From: Erysipelotrichaceae bacterium
GTDB lineage: Bacteria; Bacillota_I; Bacilli_A; Erysipelotrichales; Erysipelotrichaceae
Assembly (NCBI GenBank): GCA_017432885.1
Contig: JAFRIE010000024.1
Span: forward strand, 1-64,000
Direction: 5' to 3'
DNA: 64,000 nt
Below are positions 15,089 to 23,318 of this stretch, piece by piece. Numbering within the stretch: position 1 is the first letter of the stretch; every line of letters begins with the position of its first letter. The notes under the pieces were generated by a model that ran no database searches, was not told where the DNA came from, and worked only from the letters and a program-made list of their open reading frames with translations. Both the position numbers and the translations under genes were made by a program.

Positions 15089-16183
15089 CTAAAGAGATCT
15101 CTTAATGCTTTCTCTTAATATCTCTATTACGGTATCGGCACCTGCCCGGTTCGGATTGATCCGGATCAGACGTTTTACAATACCGGGGTCTTTCTCTCTG
15201 ACAGTTCCGGATGCCCGGTAGAACATCGGAGCCATTTCATACTTGCTTTCGGCTCCTACTGGATTTGGCAGGGCACCAAGCTTCTCGGCGTTTTTCAGTA
15301 CTTCTTCCGCGATTTCTTTCTTGAATTCTACCAGCAGGACCTTGGATTGAGAATTGGCGATATAGACATCGCGGATCTCTTCAATTTCATTGTCTTTTAG
15401 TCTTTGTAACAGTTCTTCATTGGTCTGTGCCTGTATTGCCAGCAGAACCGGCGCTGTTACCAGTCCTCTTAAGACTTCCATCGCTTCATGTCCCTGAGTC
15501 TGACATCCTCCGGAGTAATGCATCTTTCGGATCCTGTCAATGTATTCTTTCTTTCCGGTAACGACTCCGATCCCTTCCGGACCCTGCAGTTTAAAGGTCG
15601 AGAAACAGGAAAGATCTGCTCCCATTTCACATCCTATCCTGCCGACTTTCATGACGGCGTAGTTCTCATCAATGACGATCGGAATGTCTCTTTCTTCTTT
15701 GATCACCGTTATTACCTCTTTCAGATCATAAGAATCATCCAGAAGCTGACGGGAATGCTGAATGAGAGCCGCTTTCAGATCAGGATTCTCTTTCATGATC
15801 TTTCGAATCTCTTCCGTAGAATTGAAGTTCGCCCTGACCGTATCGAATCCCAGCATCTCAAAACTGATCTTCGTCGTGGAATAGATCGGCGCGTCGTGGA
15901 TCAGGATCCGGTCTCCCGCTTTCGCGACGGCCGAAAGAGCATAGCGGATCGCTCCCGTTCCGGAACCCCGGACCATGATGGCAGCTTCACTGTCGAAGAA
16001 TTCAGCAATCGCCTCTTCTGCCTTTCTGGTCGTCAAAGGCTGGTTCTCCGGCTGATGGACGCCAAGATCGCCTCTGCTCAGCTGTTCATACCCGGTAAAA
16101 TGATGGGTAATGCAGGAAACCATCCTGAACTGTTTCTGTGTCGCTTCTTCCAGCGAAATGCTCTGTAACGGATATGTCTTCAT
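15089..16183 (-). CDS. yhfS: YhfS-like SelA-type PLP-dependent enzyme
   Basis: A 364-aa PLP enzyme, the standard-length YhfS form. Motifs match the 454-aa paralog: IMVRGSGTGAIRYA (about 69-82), HDAPIYSTTK, Asp172 in IVIDENYAV and Schiff-base Lys198 in STFKLQGPEGIG. Also shared are the C-terminal GALPNPVGAESKYE and IRINPNRAGADTVI. The two copies share the full core. Two SelA-like enzymes in one operon imply two lyase/transferase steps or a heteromeric complex. It lies 8 bp after the amidase-like gene. E. coli YhfS has no proven reaction to my knowledge. Confidence 0.78.
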   Translation of the reverse strand: MKTYPLQSISLEEATQKQFRMVSCITHHFTGYEQLSRGDLGVHQPENQPLTTRKAEEAIAEFFDSEAAIMVRGSGTGAIRYALSAVAKAGDRILIHDAPIYSTTKISFEMLGFDTVRANFNSTEEIRKIMKENPDLKAALIQHSRQLLDDSYDLKEVITVIKEERDIPIVIDENYAVMKVGRIGCEMGADLSCFSTFKLQGPEGIGVVTGKKEYIDRIRKMHYSGGCQTQGHEAMEVLRGLVTAPVLLAIQAQTNEELLQRLKDNEIEEIRDVYIANSQSKVLLVEFKKEIAEEVLKNAEKLGALPNPVGAESKYEMAPMFYRASGTVREKDPGIVKRLIRINPNRAGADTVIEILRESIKRSL

Positions 16184-16191
16184 CTTTCTCT

Positions 16192-17154
16192 TTACACCTG
16201 ATACCCTTCGTTGAAATAACTCTCTACATCCAGAAAATACCGTTCGATCAGTTCATCATGAACATCTTCGATATATTCTGCCGCCTTCAGCAGCCGGCTT
16301 ACTTTTTCTCTTTTACTTTCACACATCAGCAGTGTCGCACATCCCAGTTCCTTTCCCGGAATTACCATGGCACTCGCTCCTGCGGTATTGCATACTCTGA
16401 CATAGCCCTTGCCGCTATCTTTCTGTATCTGCCTGGTCCGTTCATCGAAATGACCAAACAGGGAATCCCCGAAACCGTAGAGATCGACAGGACCTTCCTG
16501 CAGGATCATCACATCACATTTTTCCAGGATACCCTTCAGATATTCCGTCAGTTCGTTTCTTGCGCGAAAAGCATCCATCGGTTCAATGACCTGTGATCGA
16601 ATACCCGGGTATTCCTGATCGGAAAATACTATTCCAAAATCTTCACCCGCTTCAACACCGATAGAATCTTTAATTGCCTTCAGCAGGATCTTCCTGTCTC
16701 TGGCGAAGAAACCCAGGGAATTCCCGCTCAGCATCCCGTCGGTATTTTTCTTGATCGTCTGTACCCTATCTTCTTCGATCAGTTTCGAGATAAAACCCAG
16801 AATATTCACACACATCGCCGGAGCTAAAACAGATCCTCCGCCGTCATTTCCGATACCCAGATCATTGATCCCGGCAAAAACGTTGAGAGCCGTTCCGGAA
16901 GAAGATCCGGACATGTAATGACCGGTAAGAGGATTGATCAGTTCCGTATCGACAGCTCTGCCTGCCAGCTGTGATTTCTTGTCGATCGTATGCAAAGCAA
17001 AACCCGTTTTTTCCAGCTTATGCATCAGCGTATTCGGAATAGATGAAACATTCTTGACTCCCGTCAGGATGTCTCCTTCCCGGCAATCAAAAACCTTTAC
17101 CACGGAACGGTAAGGATTCAGTATTGCCAAGCGATGTGCGTCCTTGTAGTTCAT
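16192..17154 (-). CDS. Short amidase-signature family protein
   Basis: A 320-aa protein with the amidase signature: Lys34 in LTGVKNVSS (the family's N-terminal catalytic Lys position), the cis-serine loop MSGSSSGT (81-88) and GIGNDGGGSVLAPAMC with nucleophile-type Ser108. It also has SLGFFARD, equivalent to the family's G-P-x-A-R-D segment. It is shorter than typical amidases (450-500 aa), the missing part mostly at the N-terminus and in the C-terminal substrate region. Amidase-signature enzymes hydrolyse or transfer amide bonds. This gene is not part of the E. coli yhf set and seems an added step. It is flanked by YhfX (1-bp overlap) and YhfS genes. Confidence 0.6.
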   Translation of the reverse strand: MNYKDAHRLAILNPYRSVVKVFDCREGDILTGVKNVSSIPNTLMHKLEKTGFALHTIDKKSQLAGRAVDTELINPLTGHYMSGSSSGTALNVFAGINDLGIGNDGGGSVLAPAMCVNILGFISKLIEEDRVQTIKKNTDGMLSGNSLGFFARDRKILLKAIKDSIGVEAGEDFGIVFSDQEYPGIRSQVIEPMDAFRARNELTEYLKGILEKCDVMILQEGPVDLYGFGDSLFGHFDERTRQIQKDSGKGYVRVCNTAGASAMVIPGKELGCATLLMCESKREKVSRLLKAAEYIEDVHDELIERYFLDVESYFNEGYQV

Positions 17155-18320
17155 TACCAGTTCTTTTCCAGCCTTTCTCCTAAAGGCGAATACAGTCCCA
17201 GCAGTTCCGGCTGTCCGCTCTGTATTCCTTTTACGACAGCGACCTGGGATCTTACCGTGAAGATCTGCGTCCTAAATGTCATCAGCACACATTCGCCGAC
17301 CGGAAATTCTTCTTCAAGTTCAAAATGATAATCGATCGAGTCATCATCCGGAGCAACGGCTTTCGCATGGACTGCCGTTTCTCTTTCGGTTCCGACCAGG
17401 GCATTCTCCATGTGTCCCCGACGATAATGTCCGCCGCCGTAGCAGTAGGATCTCCCGTTAAAACAGTGGGATATTTCGGAGACATATACATAGGCTGGAA
17501 ACTCGATCTGTTCGCTGTATTTATGCAACGGTGTCGTACCTGTCAGCCCATGCCCCGGTTCACCGCTGCTTCCGCCAAGTTCGCTGATCAACGGGATCGA
17601 AGCCGTACAGGTAGCGCTAGGAAGGTTGATGTTAAGATCTGAATAACCGTGCTCCTGCGCGATCTTTTTTCCTCTCTCCATTGCCTTCAGATTTGCCGTA
17701 GGCAGTATCTTGTTTTCTTTCTCTGCATACAGGAGTGCCGGAAAGACCGTCAGACCTCCTACCCGGACATTCTCCAGTTTATCGATTTTTTTGAAGAGTT
17801 CTTCCAGTTCATCGCTGTGAAAGCCGCCGATCTGTCCCGAATACAGCCGGGAGTCCGGATCGGAGATCCGGATCAGCAGTTTCTGTACCCTGCCGCATTT
17901 CTTTGCCGCTTCATTGATCTCCAGGATCTTCTCATAGGAATAGACCGTGACATAGTCCGGCTTCGCTGCAATGATCCTTTCCATGGCGGCTTTCGGGATC
18001 TGTACCAGATGTCCGACATTGGACAGATGGATACCGTTGTCGATGTAGCACAGGGCTTCCCGGTAATCGACAGCCACGGCGCCCTGATAGCCCAGTTTCA
18101 TCAGTTCCTGACCGATCAGAGAATTCCTGCCGATCTGTTTCAGCATGAAATAGAGCTCTATGCCATACTTGTCGGCTTCTTTTTTTATTTCCCTGGCATT
18201 ATAAAGGATACTGTCAAGATCCAGAATGTAGGTATCCGGCAGTATCTTTCCTTCCCGATGCAGCTGAAAGGCACAGTCGACCAGCCTTGAATTTCTTTTT
18301 ATCAGTTTTTCCAGAAACAT
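17154..18320 (-). CDS. yhfX: YhfX-like fold-type III PLP enzyme (alanine racemase-like)
   Basis: A 388-aa protein with an alanine-racemase-like TIM barrel. Schiff-base Lys61 sits in YFMLKQIGRN after the strand TYILDLDSILYNAREIK. The barrel continues to GEPGHGLTGTTP, which would hold the phosphate group, and a C-terminal beta domain follows. YhfX proteins are uncharacterised relatives of amino-acid racemases and decarboxylases. Its start overlaps the Php-like gene by 19 bp, strong coupling. Together with two YhfS enzymes the operon encodes three PLP proteins, which points to an amino-group-containing substrate. Confidence 0.78.
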   Translation of the reverse strand: MFLEKLIKRNSRLVDCAFQLHREGKILPDTYILDLDSILYNAREIKKEADKYGIELYFMLKQIGRNSLIGQELMKLGYQGAVAVDYREALCYIDNGIHLSNVGHLVQIPKAAMERIIAAKPDYVTVYSYEKILEINEAAKKCGRVQKLLIRISDPDSRLYSGQIGGFHSDELEELFKKIDKLENVRVGGLTVFPALLYAEKENKILPTANLKAMERGKKIAQEHGYSDLNINLPSATCTASIPLISELGGSSGEPGHGLTGTTPLHKYSEQIEFPAYVYVSEISHCFNGRSYCYGGGHYRRGHMENALVGTERETAVHAKAVAPDDDSIDYHFELEEEFPVGECVLMTFRTQIFTVRSQVAVVKGIQSGQPELLGLYSPLGERLEKNW

Positions 18321-19246
18321 GTATCTTCTCCTGTTTCGATCTGAGGGTTATTGACGATTCTTGCCGGGTTTTCCGCCAGAAAACGGTGGATCTTTTCTTC
18401 GGATAGACCGTACTGTCTCATCAGCGGTACGACGCTGTCCATGACCGCCAGATATCCTTTTCCGTCAAACGAAGTGAAGTAGGTATGTCTGGAAATGTCG
18501 TTTGACAGCAGCAGATGATCCCCGTATCCCGCTTCCACGATCTTCAAAGCATTCCTGGCCCTGGTCTCGTCCGGCATGTATGCGGTCTTGCCACAAGTAT
18601 CGAAAGCAATGTTGATGCCCTGCCTTAACAAAGACAGATGATATTCACTGTCGTCGATCAGATCCTGGTGACCGAGGATGATCTTGTCCGGATCAACTCC
18701 TTCTTTCAGAAGGATATCGATCGTCTCCTGTGCCACGATCCTGCCGGTATGGGTCGAAACCGCAAAACCGGTCCTTCGTGAAGCGATGCCTGCCGCAGTC
18801 AGGATCTTTCTTTCATTTCCGACAAAACCCTTTGAACTCGATGCGATCTCGGCGATCAGTCCCGCCTTGATATCCGTTCCATCGATCCCTTCCGTCAGGT
18901 CTTTGACATATACTTCGGCGATCTGTTCCGCACTTGCCTCGTTCAGCCACTCCGGATGATATTCTGCCAGATAGAAACCGGTCGAACAGACGATGTTCAG
19001 ACCTGTCTTCTCGGCAATCTCCTTCAGTTTCCAAACATCTCTTCCCATGTCGTTGGTCGTCACTTCAAAAGCACTCTGTATGCCTTGATCCATGGCTTTT
19101 CGGATCTCCGGAACGACTTCGTCAACATTCTGAATAAAAGAATATCCGTCCTTACGGATCCGATCCAGATCGACGATGAAATGTTCATGCGCCAGCGTCA
19201 AACCCAGCTCTTCAGAGCTTATATCTTTTAATATCGTACGAATCAT
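18302..19246 (-). CDS. php: Phosphotriesterase-family hydrolase Php-like, copy 1
   Basis: A 314-aa TIM-barrel hydrolase. Metal ligands: H20-x-H22 (LAHEHF), bridging Glu133 (IAEIASSSKG), H166 (STHTGR), H193 (LGHQD) and D250 (SNDIS). This is the same ligand set as the copy at 12894-13856, including Glu in place of the carboxylated lysine, but the sequences are otherwise fairly different. It corresponds in operon position to E. coli php (yhfV). The gene is preceded by a strong hairpin (19263-19288) and a GAGGAA site. A lactonase or phosphoester role is inferred. Confidence 0.8.
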   Translation of the reverse strand: MIRTILKDISSEELGLTLAHEHFIVDLDRIRKDGYSFIQNVDEVVPEIRKAMDQGIQSAFEVTTNDMGRDVWKLKEIAEKTGLNIVCSTGFYLAEYHPEWLNEASAEQIAEVYVKDLTEGIDGTDIKAGLIAEIASSSKGFVGNERKILTAAGIASRRTGFAVSTHTGRIVAQETIDILLKEGVDPDKIILGHQDLIDDSEYHLSLLRQGINIAFDTCGKTAYMPDETRARNALKIVEAGYGDHLLLSNDISRHTYFTSFDGKGYLAVMDSVVPLMRQYGLSEEKIHRFLAENPARIVNNPQIETGEDTCFWKN

Positions 19247-19262
19247 CAGTATTCCTCAAAAC

Positions 19263-19288
19263 ACAGGCATTCCTTTCGGAATGCCTGT
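19263..19288 (-). terminator. Strong hairpin inside the operon between yhfU and php
   Basis: A perfect 11-bp inverted repeat, ACAGGCATTCC / GGAATGCCTGT, with a 4-nt loop. On the transcribed minus strand it is followed by GTTTTGAGG, a weak U-tract, so it is more likely a partial terminator or an mRNA 3'-end stabiliser than a full stop. It would set different levels for the regulator/transport part and the enzyme part. Confidence 0.55.
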
Positions 19289-19297
19289 TCTTTCTTT

Positions 19298-19675
19298 TTA
19301 TTCCGGCTTTCCTTCGGCCTTGTCTGTCAGCGCTTTGACTAGAGCAGGAACGACTTGATCGGTGTGTGATTTCACATAACCAAAAGCCTTGTGGTTTCCT
19401 GCATAGACCATATGCCGGATCTGTTTCTCGTTCGGGCAGTTTCCCTGTTTGGATACGACCAAACAGTTGCTATAGCCCAGGACCATGATCGCGGTAGCCA
19501 GCGAACCGCCTCCGCCTGTCATGCAGCTGCCGAGATAGTAATCCATCTCGCCGGCCTTGACTTTTCTGGCAGCGACCATATCCGGATCGACAAAGGTCTC
19601 GACCTTGTCCGCAAAATCCTTGTCAATGATCTGTTTTGTCTGTGTAGCCGTCAAACCACAACATTCAATCTTCAT
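19298..19675 (-). CDS. yhfU: YhfU-like DUF2620 glycine-rich protein
   Basis: A 125-aa protein matching the DUF2620/YhfU pattern: MDYYLGSCMTGGGGSLATAIMVLGYSNCLVV followed by KQGNCPNE and a C-terminal helix. No signal peptide is seen. In E. coli and here it lies beside yhfT (21 bp gap), which suggests that the two form a transport or sensing pair, with YhfU a small cytosolic partner. That is inference from gene order. It is well translated (AGGAGGCTTTC upstream). Confidence 0.78.
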   Translation of the reverse strand: MKIECCGLTATQTKQIIDKDFADKVETFVDPDMVAARKVKAGEMDYYLGSCMTGGGGSLATAIMVLGYSNCLVVSKQGNCPNEKQIRHMVYAGNHKAFGYVKSHTDQVVPALVKALTDKAEGKPE

Positions 19676-19696
19676 AAGAAAGCCTCCTTCAAAAAA

Positions 19697-21007
19697 TTAT
19701 AAGCTAACGATGTGCAACAGGATAGCCAGGTTGTACAGCAGACCAACTGCAACAGCAGCCAATGGACCTACAGCGGACTTCGGAATACGCTGACCGGTTA
19801 CTTCATTCAAAGTGTAGAAGCCGCCGACAGCCATCAGACCGACAGCACCCCAGATCGCATTGCCGGCCATGAAAGCACCGATCGTCAGAGCCAGGGTCGT
19901 GCAGGAAATCATGGCGTCACGGATGTGGTCACCGCACTTTGTCAGTTCAGGGAACTTGGACAGAGCCTTGCCTAAGAGACCTAAGAGCTGAATTTCGATG
20001 AATTCAACAACGAAACCGGCAACCGGAGCCAGGAACCATACGGAATCCGGTACCATTGCACCCACCAGCATGACAGCAGTCAGACCTACAGCCTGATAAA
20101 CGCCTGTTGCCAGAGCGGTAGAAACGATCAGCGGAATAAATGCGAAGATAACGCCGATCATAGCCAGGTAGAAGATGTTCATGTCGCCTGCCGTGATAGC
20201 GGAAGCGAGGATGACTGGCTGATATGCCTGAGCCAGGATCTTGATACCTAAAGCATTCAGAGCGCCCTGTACGCACAGATAGATCCAGTTCTTCTTGATT
20301 CTTTCAGCGTTCTTCGTGAAGATGTTTTCTTCTTCTTCCGTCGTTTCGATCGCTTCGGAATTCTTGGAAGCCTGTACCGCATAGGCAACCAGGCAGATCA
20401 TGCCTGCCAGCATTGCGAATGTGTAAGGATATAAAGCGATTGAAGTTCCGCCTACCGAAACACTGCCTACAATCGTGCAGACGATATAGACAATACCGGT
20501 AATGACAGCAGCGATAATGCCCTTCTTAGCTCCGAACTGGCCGGCTATGGCAATTGCCGGATACATACAGAAGATAGGAAGGACTGGGCTTGTGATGTTT
20601 GTCAGGTCATTCAGGAAGTTGTATGGCAGACCATTGAACAGTGCACCGATAGCCTGTGTACCATAGGCACAAAGCAGACCATAGGCAGCACCTAAAGCCA
20701 GAGCCACATACTTGTTTGGTGACCATGCACCGATACAGTCCGTAGCGATCAGGATCAGGTGGCAGGCGATCAGGCCTGTACCCAGCCACTGGTTGAAGCC
20801 GGCCATGACCCAGCCAAAGCCCATGCCGGTAACAACAACAGCGAATTCCGGACGGGACATTCTGCCTTCCATCAGTTCCGGGAAGACAGGTCTAGCGCCA
20901 TCGTTGAAGTTGGAGATGCACAGGTGGGAAAGCAGGCTTGCCCAGGCGGCGATCGCTACCAGAACGACAGTTCTAAGCAGTTGTGGAAATACAAAATTTG
21001 TAACCAT
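19697..21007 (-). CDS. yhfT: YhfT-like polytopic membrane protein (probable transporter)
   Basis: A 436-aa integral membrane protein with about 11-12 hydrophobic helices. The reading frame extends to 21067, but the ATG at 21007 has AAGGGG about 8 nt upstream and avoids overlap with the PRD gene. Gly/Ala-rich helices and a cytosolic loop (KNSEAIETTEEEENIFTKNAERIKK) mid-protein resemble the YhfT family. That family is unassigned, but its size and place in a catabolic operon suggest substrate uptake. No phosphotransferase EII domain is visible. Confidence 0.75.
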   Translation of the reverse strand: MVTNFVFPQLLRTVVLVAIAAWASLLSHLCISNFNDGARPVFPELMEGRMSRPEFAVVVTGMGFGWVMAGFNQWLGTGLIACHLILIATDCIGAWSPNKYVALALGAAYGLLCAYGTQAIGALFNGLPYNFLNDLTNITSPVLPIFCMYPAIAIAGQFGAKKGIIAAVITGIVYIVCTIVGSVSVGGTSIALYPYTFAMLAGMICLVAYAVQASKNSEAIETTEEEENIFTKNAERIKKNWIYLCVQGALNALGIKILAQAYQPVILASAITAGDMNIFYLAMIGVIFAFIPLIVSTALATGVYQAVGLTAVMLVGAMVPDSVWFLAPVAGFVVEFIEIQLLGLLGKALSKFPELTKCGDHIRDAMISCTTLALTIGAFMAGNAIWGAVGLMAVGGFYTLNEVTGQRIPKSAVGPLAAVAVGLLYNLAILLHIVSL

Positions 21008-21035
21008 ATTTTTACCCCTTCTTTTTGTTGGTTGA

Positions 21036-21431
21036 TCACTCGGTATCGGAACAGGTGTGCCATTCACCCGTTTCCTTAAACTGAGCGATTAAATTGTTTA
21101 TATGAAGCAACGCATATCCCTGTTCTGTTTCGTTCAGCGGGTTCTTTGTCGCATTCATAACTTTTTCTAGGATCTCTTCCGATTCCTTATAAGTATCCAG
21201 AGATCTTAATTCTTCCAGCACGGTTTCCGGTATTTCATCGACCGGTTCCTTGCTTACAAGTCTGCCGTAGGCGGCACAAAGGTGGGCGATAAAAGGAGCG
21301 GCATTCTCTTCTTCCAGAACAACGCCGTATTCGTCACGGAACAGAGCGATCACGTTCTGAATATCTTCAATGTCTTCATCGGTAATCATTCCGCCTTCTT
21401 TATACAGTTCAAAACGTTCCGTAAAATCCAT
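21036..21431 (-). CDS. yhfY: YhfY-like single PRD-domain regulator
   Basis: A 131-aa protein that is a lone PTS regulation domain: all-helical, with FIAHLCAAYGRLVSKEP (conserved His and Arg of the PRD) and GYALLHINNLIAQF near the C-terminus with a second His. There is no DNA- or RNA-binding domain, as in E. coli YhfY. It may receive phosphate from HPr/EI and relay carbon status to the operon, perhaps through a partner protein. It starts inside the stop codon of the zinc-ribbon protein (TGATG overlap), and the YhfT gene follows 28 bp on. Confidence 0.75.
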   Translation of the reverse strand: MDFTERFELYKEGGMITDEDIEDIQNVIALFRDEYGVVLEEENAAPFIAHLCAAYGRLVSKEPVDEIPETVLEELRSLDTYKESEEILEKVMNATKNPLNETEQGYALLHINNLIAQFKETGEWHTCSDTE

Positions 21432-21835
21432 CAGTTCTCCTTCTTGGCGAAAAGCCCCTTCTTCTTTGTGCTTCTTTCTTTTCTCTGCTGCTTCTTGGAG
21501 ATCTTCTCCGGATGATATTCCTCATAATTGAGTCCGAAGATCCTGTCCGTCAAAACCATACACCATTTATCGGAATAAAGCGCAATAATCATTGCCACAC
21601 CCATCATCACCAGCAGGACGATGTAGTTGTTCTGTGTCACCAGACTCATGCCGAAAGCCAGAAACAGACAGATAAACAAAACAAAAAAATAACGGACCAG
21701 ACGAAAATGCTTTCTTGTCTTCTCCGTAAATCTCATTTGCTGATGACAGTGACTGCAGGAAATAATTTCCTTGATATTCTTGCTGTTTAGATCATATTCT
21801 TTACCGCAGCGGTAACACTTTACTACACTCTTCAT
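21431..21835 (-). CDS. Zinc-ribbon two-helix membrane protein
   Basis: A 134-aa protein. The frame opens at 21901, but the ATG at 21835 begins MKSVVKCYRCGKEY and is preferred. Residues 7-35 hold two CxxC pairs (CYRCG...CSHCH), a zinc ribbon. Two membrane helices follow (about 48-66, 70-87), then a basic tail (KKQQRKERSTKKKG). It resembles generic zinc-ribbon membrane proteins with no known function. Its stop overlaps the PRD gene start, so the two are translated together, yet nothing in the sequence ties it to the yhf pathway. Confidence 0.6.
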   Translation of the reverse strand: MKSVVKCYRCGKEYDLNSKNIKEIISCSHCHQQMRFTEKTRKHFRLVRYFFVLFICLFLAFGMSLVTQNNYIVLLVMMGVAMIIALYSDKWCMVLTDRIFGLNYEEYHPEKISKKQQRKERSTKKKGLFAKKEN

Positions 21836-21869
21836 TTTGCCTAGATAAAACAGATCTTCTATATATACT

Positions 21870-21898
21870 AGTTTACTTTCTGTACCCGGAAATGTAAA
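21870..21898 (-). promoter_or_regulatory. Candidate promoter before the zinc-ribbon/yhf unit
   Basis: On the minus strand TTTACA (21898-21893), a 17-bp spacer and TAAACT (21875-21870) lie between the NUDIX stop and the zinc-ribbon start. If real, it is the main start of the downstream yhf-type operon. Confidence 0.4.
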
Positions 21899-21901
21899 CA
21901 T

Positions 21902-22360
21902 CTAATCCATCGGCAGACATTCCTGCAGATGGCCTTCTTCATCATAGACCAGCTTCAAAGAGAAGAGCTCGTTTCTTTCTCTCAGCATCGGCAGAAAGAC
22001 CCGGTCTCCTTCCCACAAAGACAGTTCACCGATCGCATCGATCGGGATCCATTTCAGGACGCCTTCCCGGCATTCTTTTCGGACATCTTCTTTTGTAGAA
22101 GCGGTATATAAAAAACTCAGTTCATTTCCCCAGGCGGGAAGAATAAATGTCAGGATCCCTCTGAGTTTCAAATCCTCTACTCTCAGACCGGTCTCTTCCA
22201 TGATCTCTCTGCGGATACACTCTTCCGGGCTTTCATCTTCCTTCATGTGACCGCCGATCCCGATCCACTTTCCGGCATTCTCATCCTCCTGTTTCTTGAT
22301 CCGATGCATCATCAGATAAGACCCTTCTTTTTCAATGTAACAGAGCGTCGTCAGTCTCAT
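21902..22360 (-). CDS. NUDIX hydrolase
   Basis: A 152-aa protein with a perfect Nudix box, GHMKEDESPEECIRREIMEETGL (G-x5-E-x7-REIMEETGL), around residues 37-59. It cleaves nucleoside diphosphates linked to another group; the MutT-like layout suggests an 8-oxo-dGTP or ADP-ribose type substrate, which cannot be chosen from sequence. Its start overlaps the GNAT gene by 4 bp. Confidence 0.88.
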   Translation of the reverse strand: MRLTTLCYIEKEGSYLMMHRIKKQEDENAGKWIGIGGHMKEDESPEECIRREIMEETGLRVEDLKLRGILTFILPAWGNELSFLYTASTKEDVRKECREGVLKWIPIDAIGELSLWEGDRVFLPMLRERNELFSLKLVYDEEGHLQECLPMD

Positions 22361-22809
22361 GATTTCTCCTTTTGCGTAGACATCTTCACCAGAAACTCGG
22401 TCGTACCCTCTTCGTATTTCTTTTCTTCTGTCAGATAGAAACCGTGTCTCTCATAGAAACGGATCGCATCCGTGTTCTTCTCGATCACCCAGAGATAGCT
22501 ACAGCCCTGCCCTAATGCGAATTCGATCAGAGTGGAACCGATCTTCCGGTTCTGAAAGAAACAGTCGACATACAGTTCAACGATTTCTTTTCCCTCGATG
22601 TGCACGAGCCCCTTGACGATCCCGTCGTCATAGACCCAGATATGATTTAGGATTTCCGGCTTCTTGTATTTCTCAACAACGGATAAGACCTGCAGCTCAT
22701 TAAAAGAATACTCGTCATCCTGAAAGATCGGCCGGAACTTGATCCTCTTGACAAAGACCAGGATCTCACCGATACGGGACAGATCCTTCTTTTCCGCCTG
22801 TCGGATCAT
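22357..22809 (-). CDS. GNAT family N-acetyltransferase
   Basis: A 150-aa GNAT protein. Acetyl-CoA binding is shown by ELYVDCFFQNRKIGSTLIEFAL (the Q/R-x-x-G-x-G/A-like loop) and the closing NTDAIRFYERHGF strand-helix typical of the family. The acceptor is unknown. It overlaps both neighbours by 4 bp and is coupled to the NUDIX gene and the 133-aa gene upstream. Confidence 0.85.
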   Translation of the reverse strand: MIRQAEKKDLSRIGEILVFVKRIKFRPIFQDDEYSFNELQVLSVVEKYKKPEILNHIWVYDDGIVKGLVHIEGKEIVELYVDCFFQNRKIGSTLIEFALGQGCSYLWVIEKNTDAIRFYERHGFYLTEEKKYEEGTTEFLVKMSTQKEKS

Positions 22810-23207
22810 TCTTCATCCTCCCGCTCCAGGATCTCTCTTAAGCCTTTTCGGAATTCCGAAAAATGCTTCGGAAAGTTTTCTGAACCTTCGGCTCGGATCT
22901 TCTTTCCTTCATCAACAATGGCAGTAAACAGGAACATCTCCCCGTCACTGACATAGCGCGGATGTTTTCCGAAAAAACCGTCCCAGCACAGGATATCGCA
23001 TGAATTTAAAAGATTCAGGATTTCTTCCCTGTCACAGCGGATACGCGACTGCGGTACCCTGTTTTCGTCCTGATATCCGTTTTCATAGAACAGCAGTTCT
23101 GTGCCTTCCTCTGCGGCAACGATTTCATACTCCTGCATATAACGCATGCCGCTGATCCTTAGGTCTATCCGTTCAAATGTATCGATTTTCTTTTTCTTAA
23201 ACAGCAT
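22806..23207 (-). CDS. Hypothetical protein, first gene of the GNAT-NUDIX unit
   Basis: A 133-aa soluble protein I cannot name. Segments: ERIDLRISGMRYMQEYEI (beta hairpin), a mid region with CDILCWDGFFGKHPRYVSDGEMFLF, and a C-terminal GSENFPKHFSEFRKGLREIL helix. The 'WDGF...DG..F...A.GS..FP..F..F' pattern resembles a family of small hypothetical proteins in Bacillota. It leads a tightly overlapping three-gene unit. Confidence 0.6.
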   Translation of the reverse strand: MLFKKKKIDTFERIDLRISGMRYMQEYEIVAAEEGTELLFYENGYQDENRVPQSRIRCDREEILNLLNSCDILCWDGFFGKHPRYVSDGEMFLFTAIVDEGKKIRAEGSENFPKHFSEFRKGLREILEREDEE

Positions 23208-23259
23208 CTCAATCCTTTTATCTCATTCTATTCTGTTTTCTATCCTCTATCAATAGAAA

Positions 23260-23281
23260 GGCCGTACAGAATCGTACAGCC
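23260..23281 (-). terminator. Terminator of the BY-kinase operon
   Basis: On the minus strand GGCTGTAC / GTACGGCC forms an 8-bp stem with one G-U pair and a 6-nt loop, followed by TTTCTATT. It closes the unit of Ig-like protein and two tyrosine kinases. Confidence 0.75.
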
Positions 23282-23318
23282 TACTTCATTTAAAATCTGC
23301 CTGATACGACCGAAAAAC

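Noticed and set aside
18302-19246. True organophosphate phosphotriesterase
   Set aside because: The bridging carboxylated lysine is replaced by Glu133 as in Php, so that activity is not expected.
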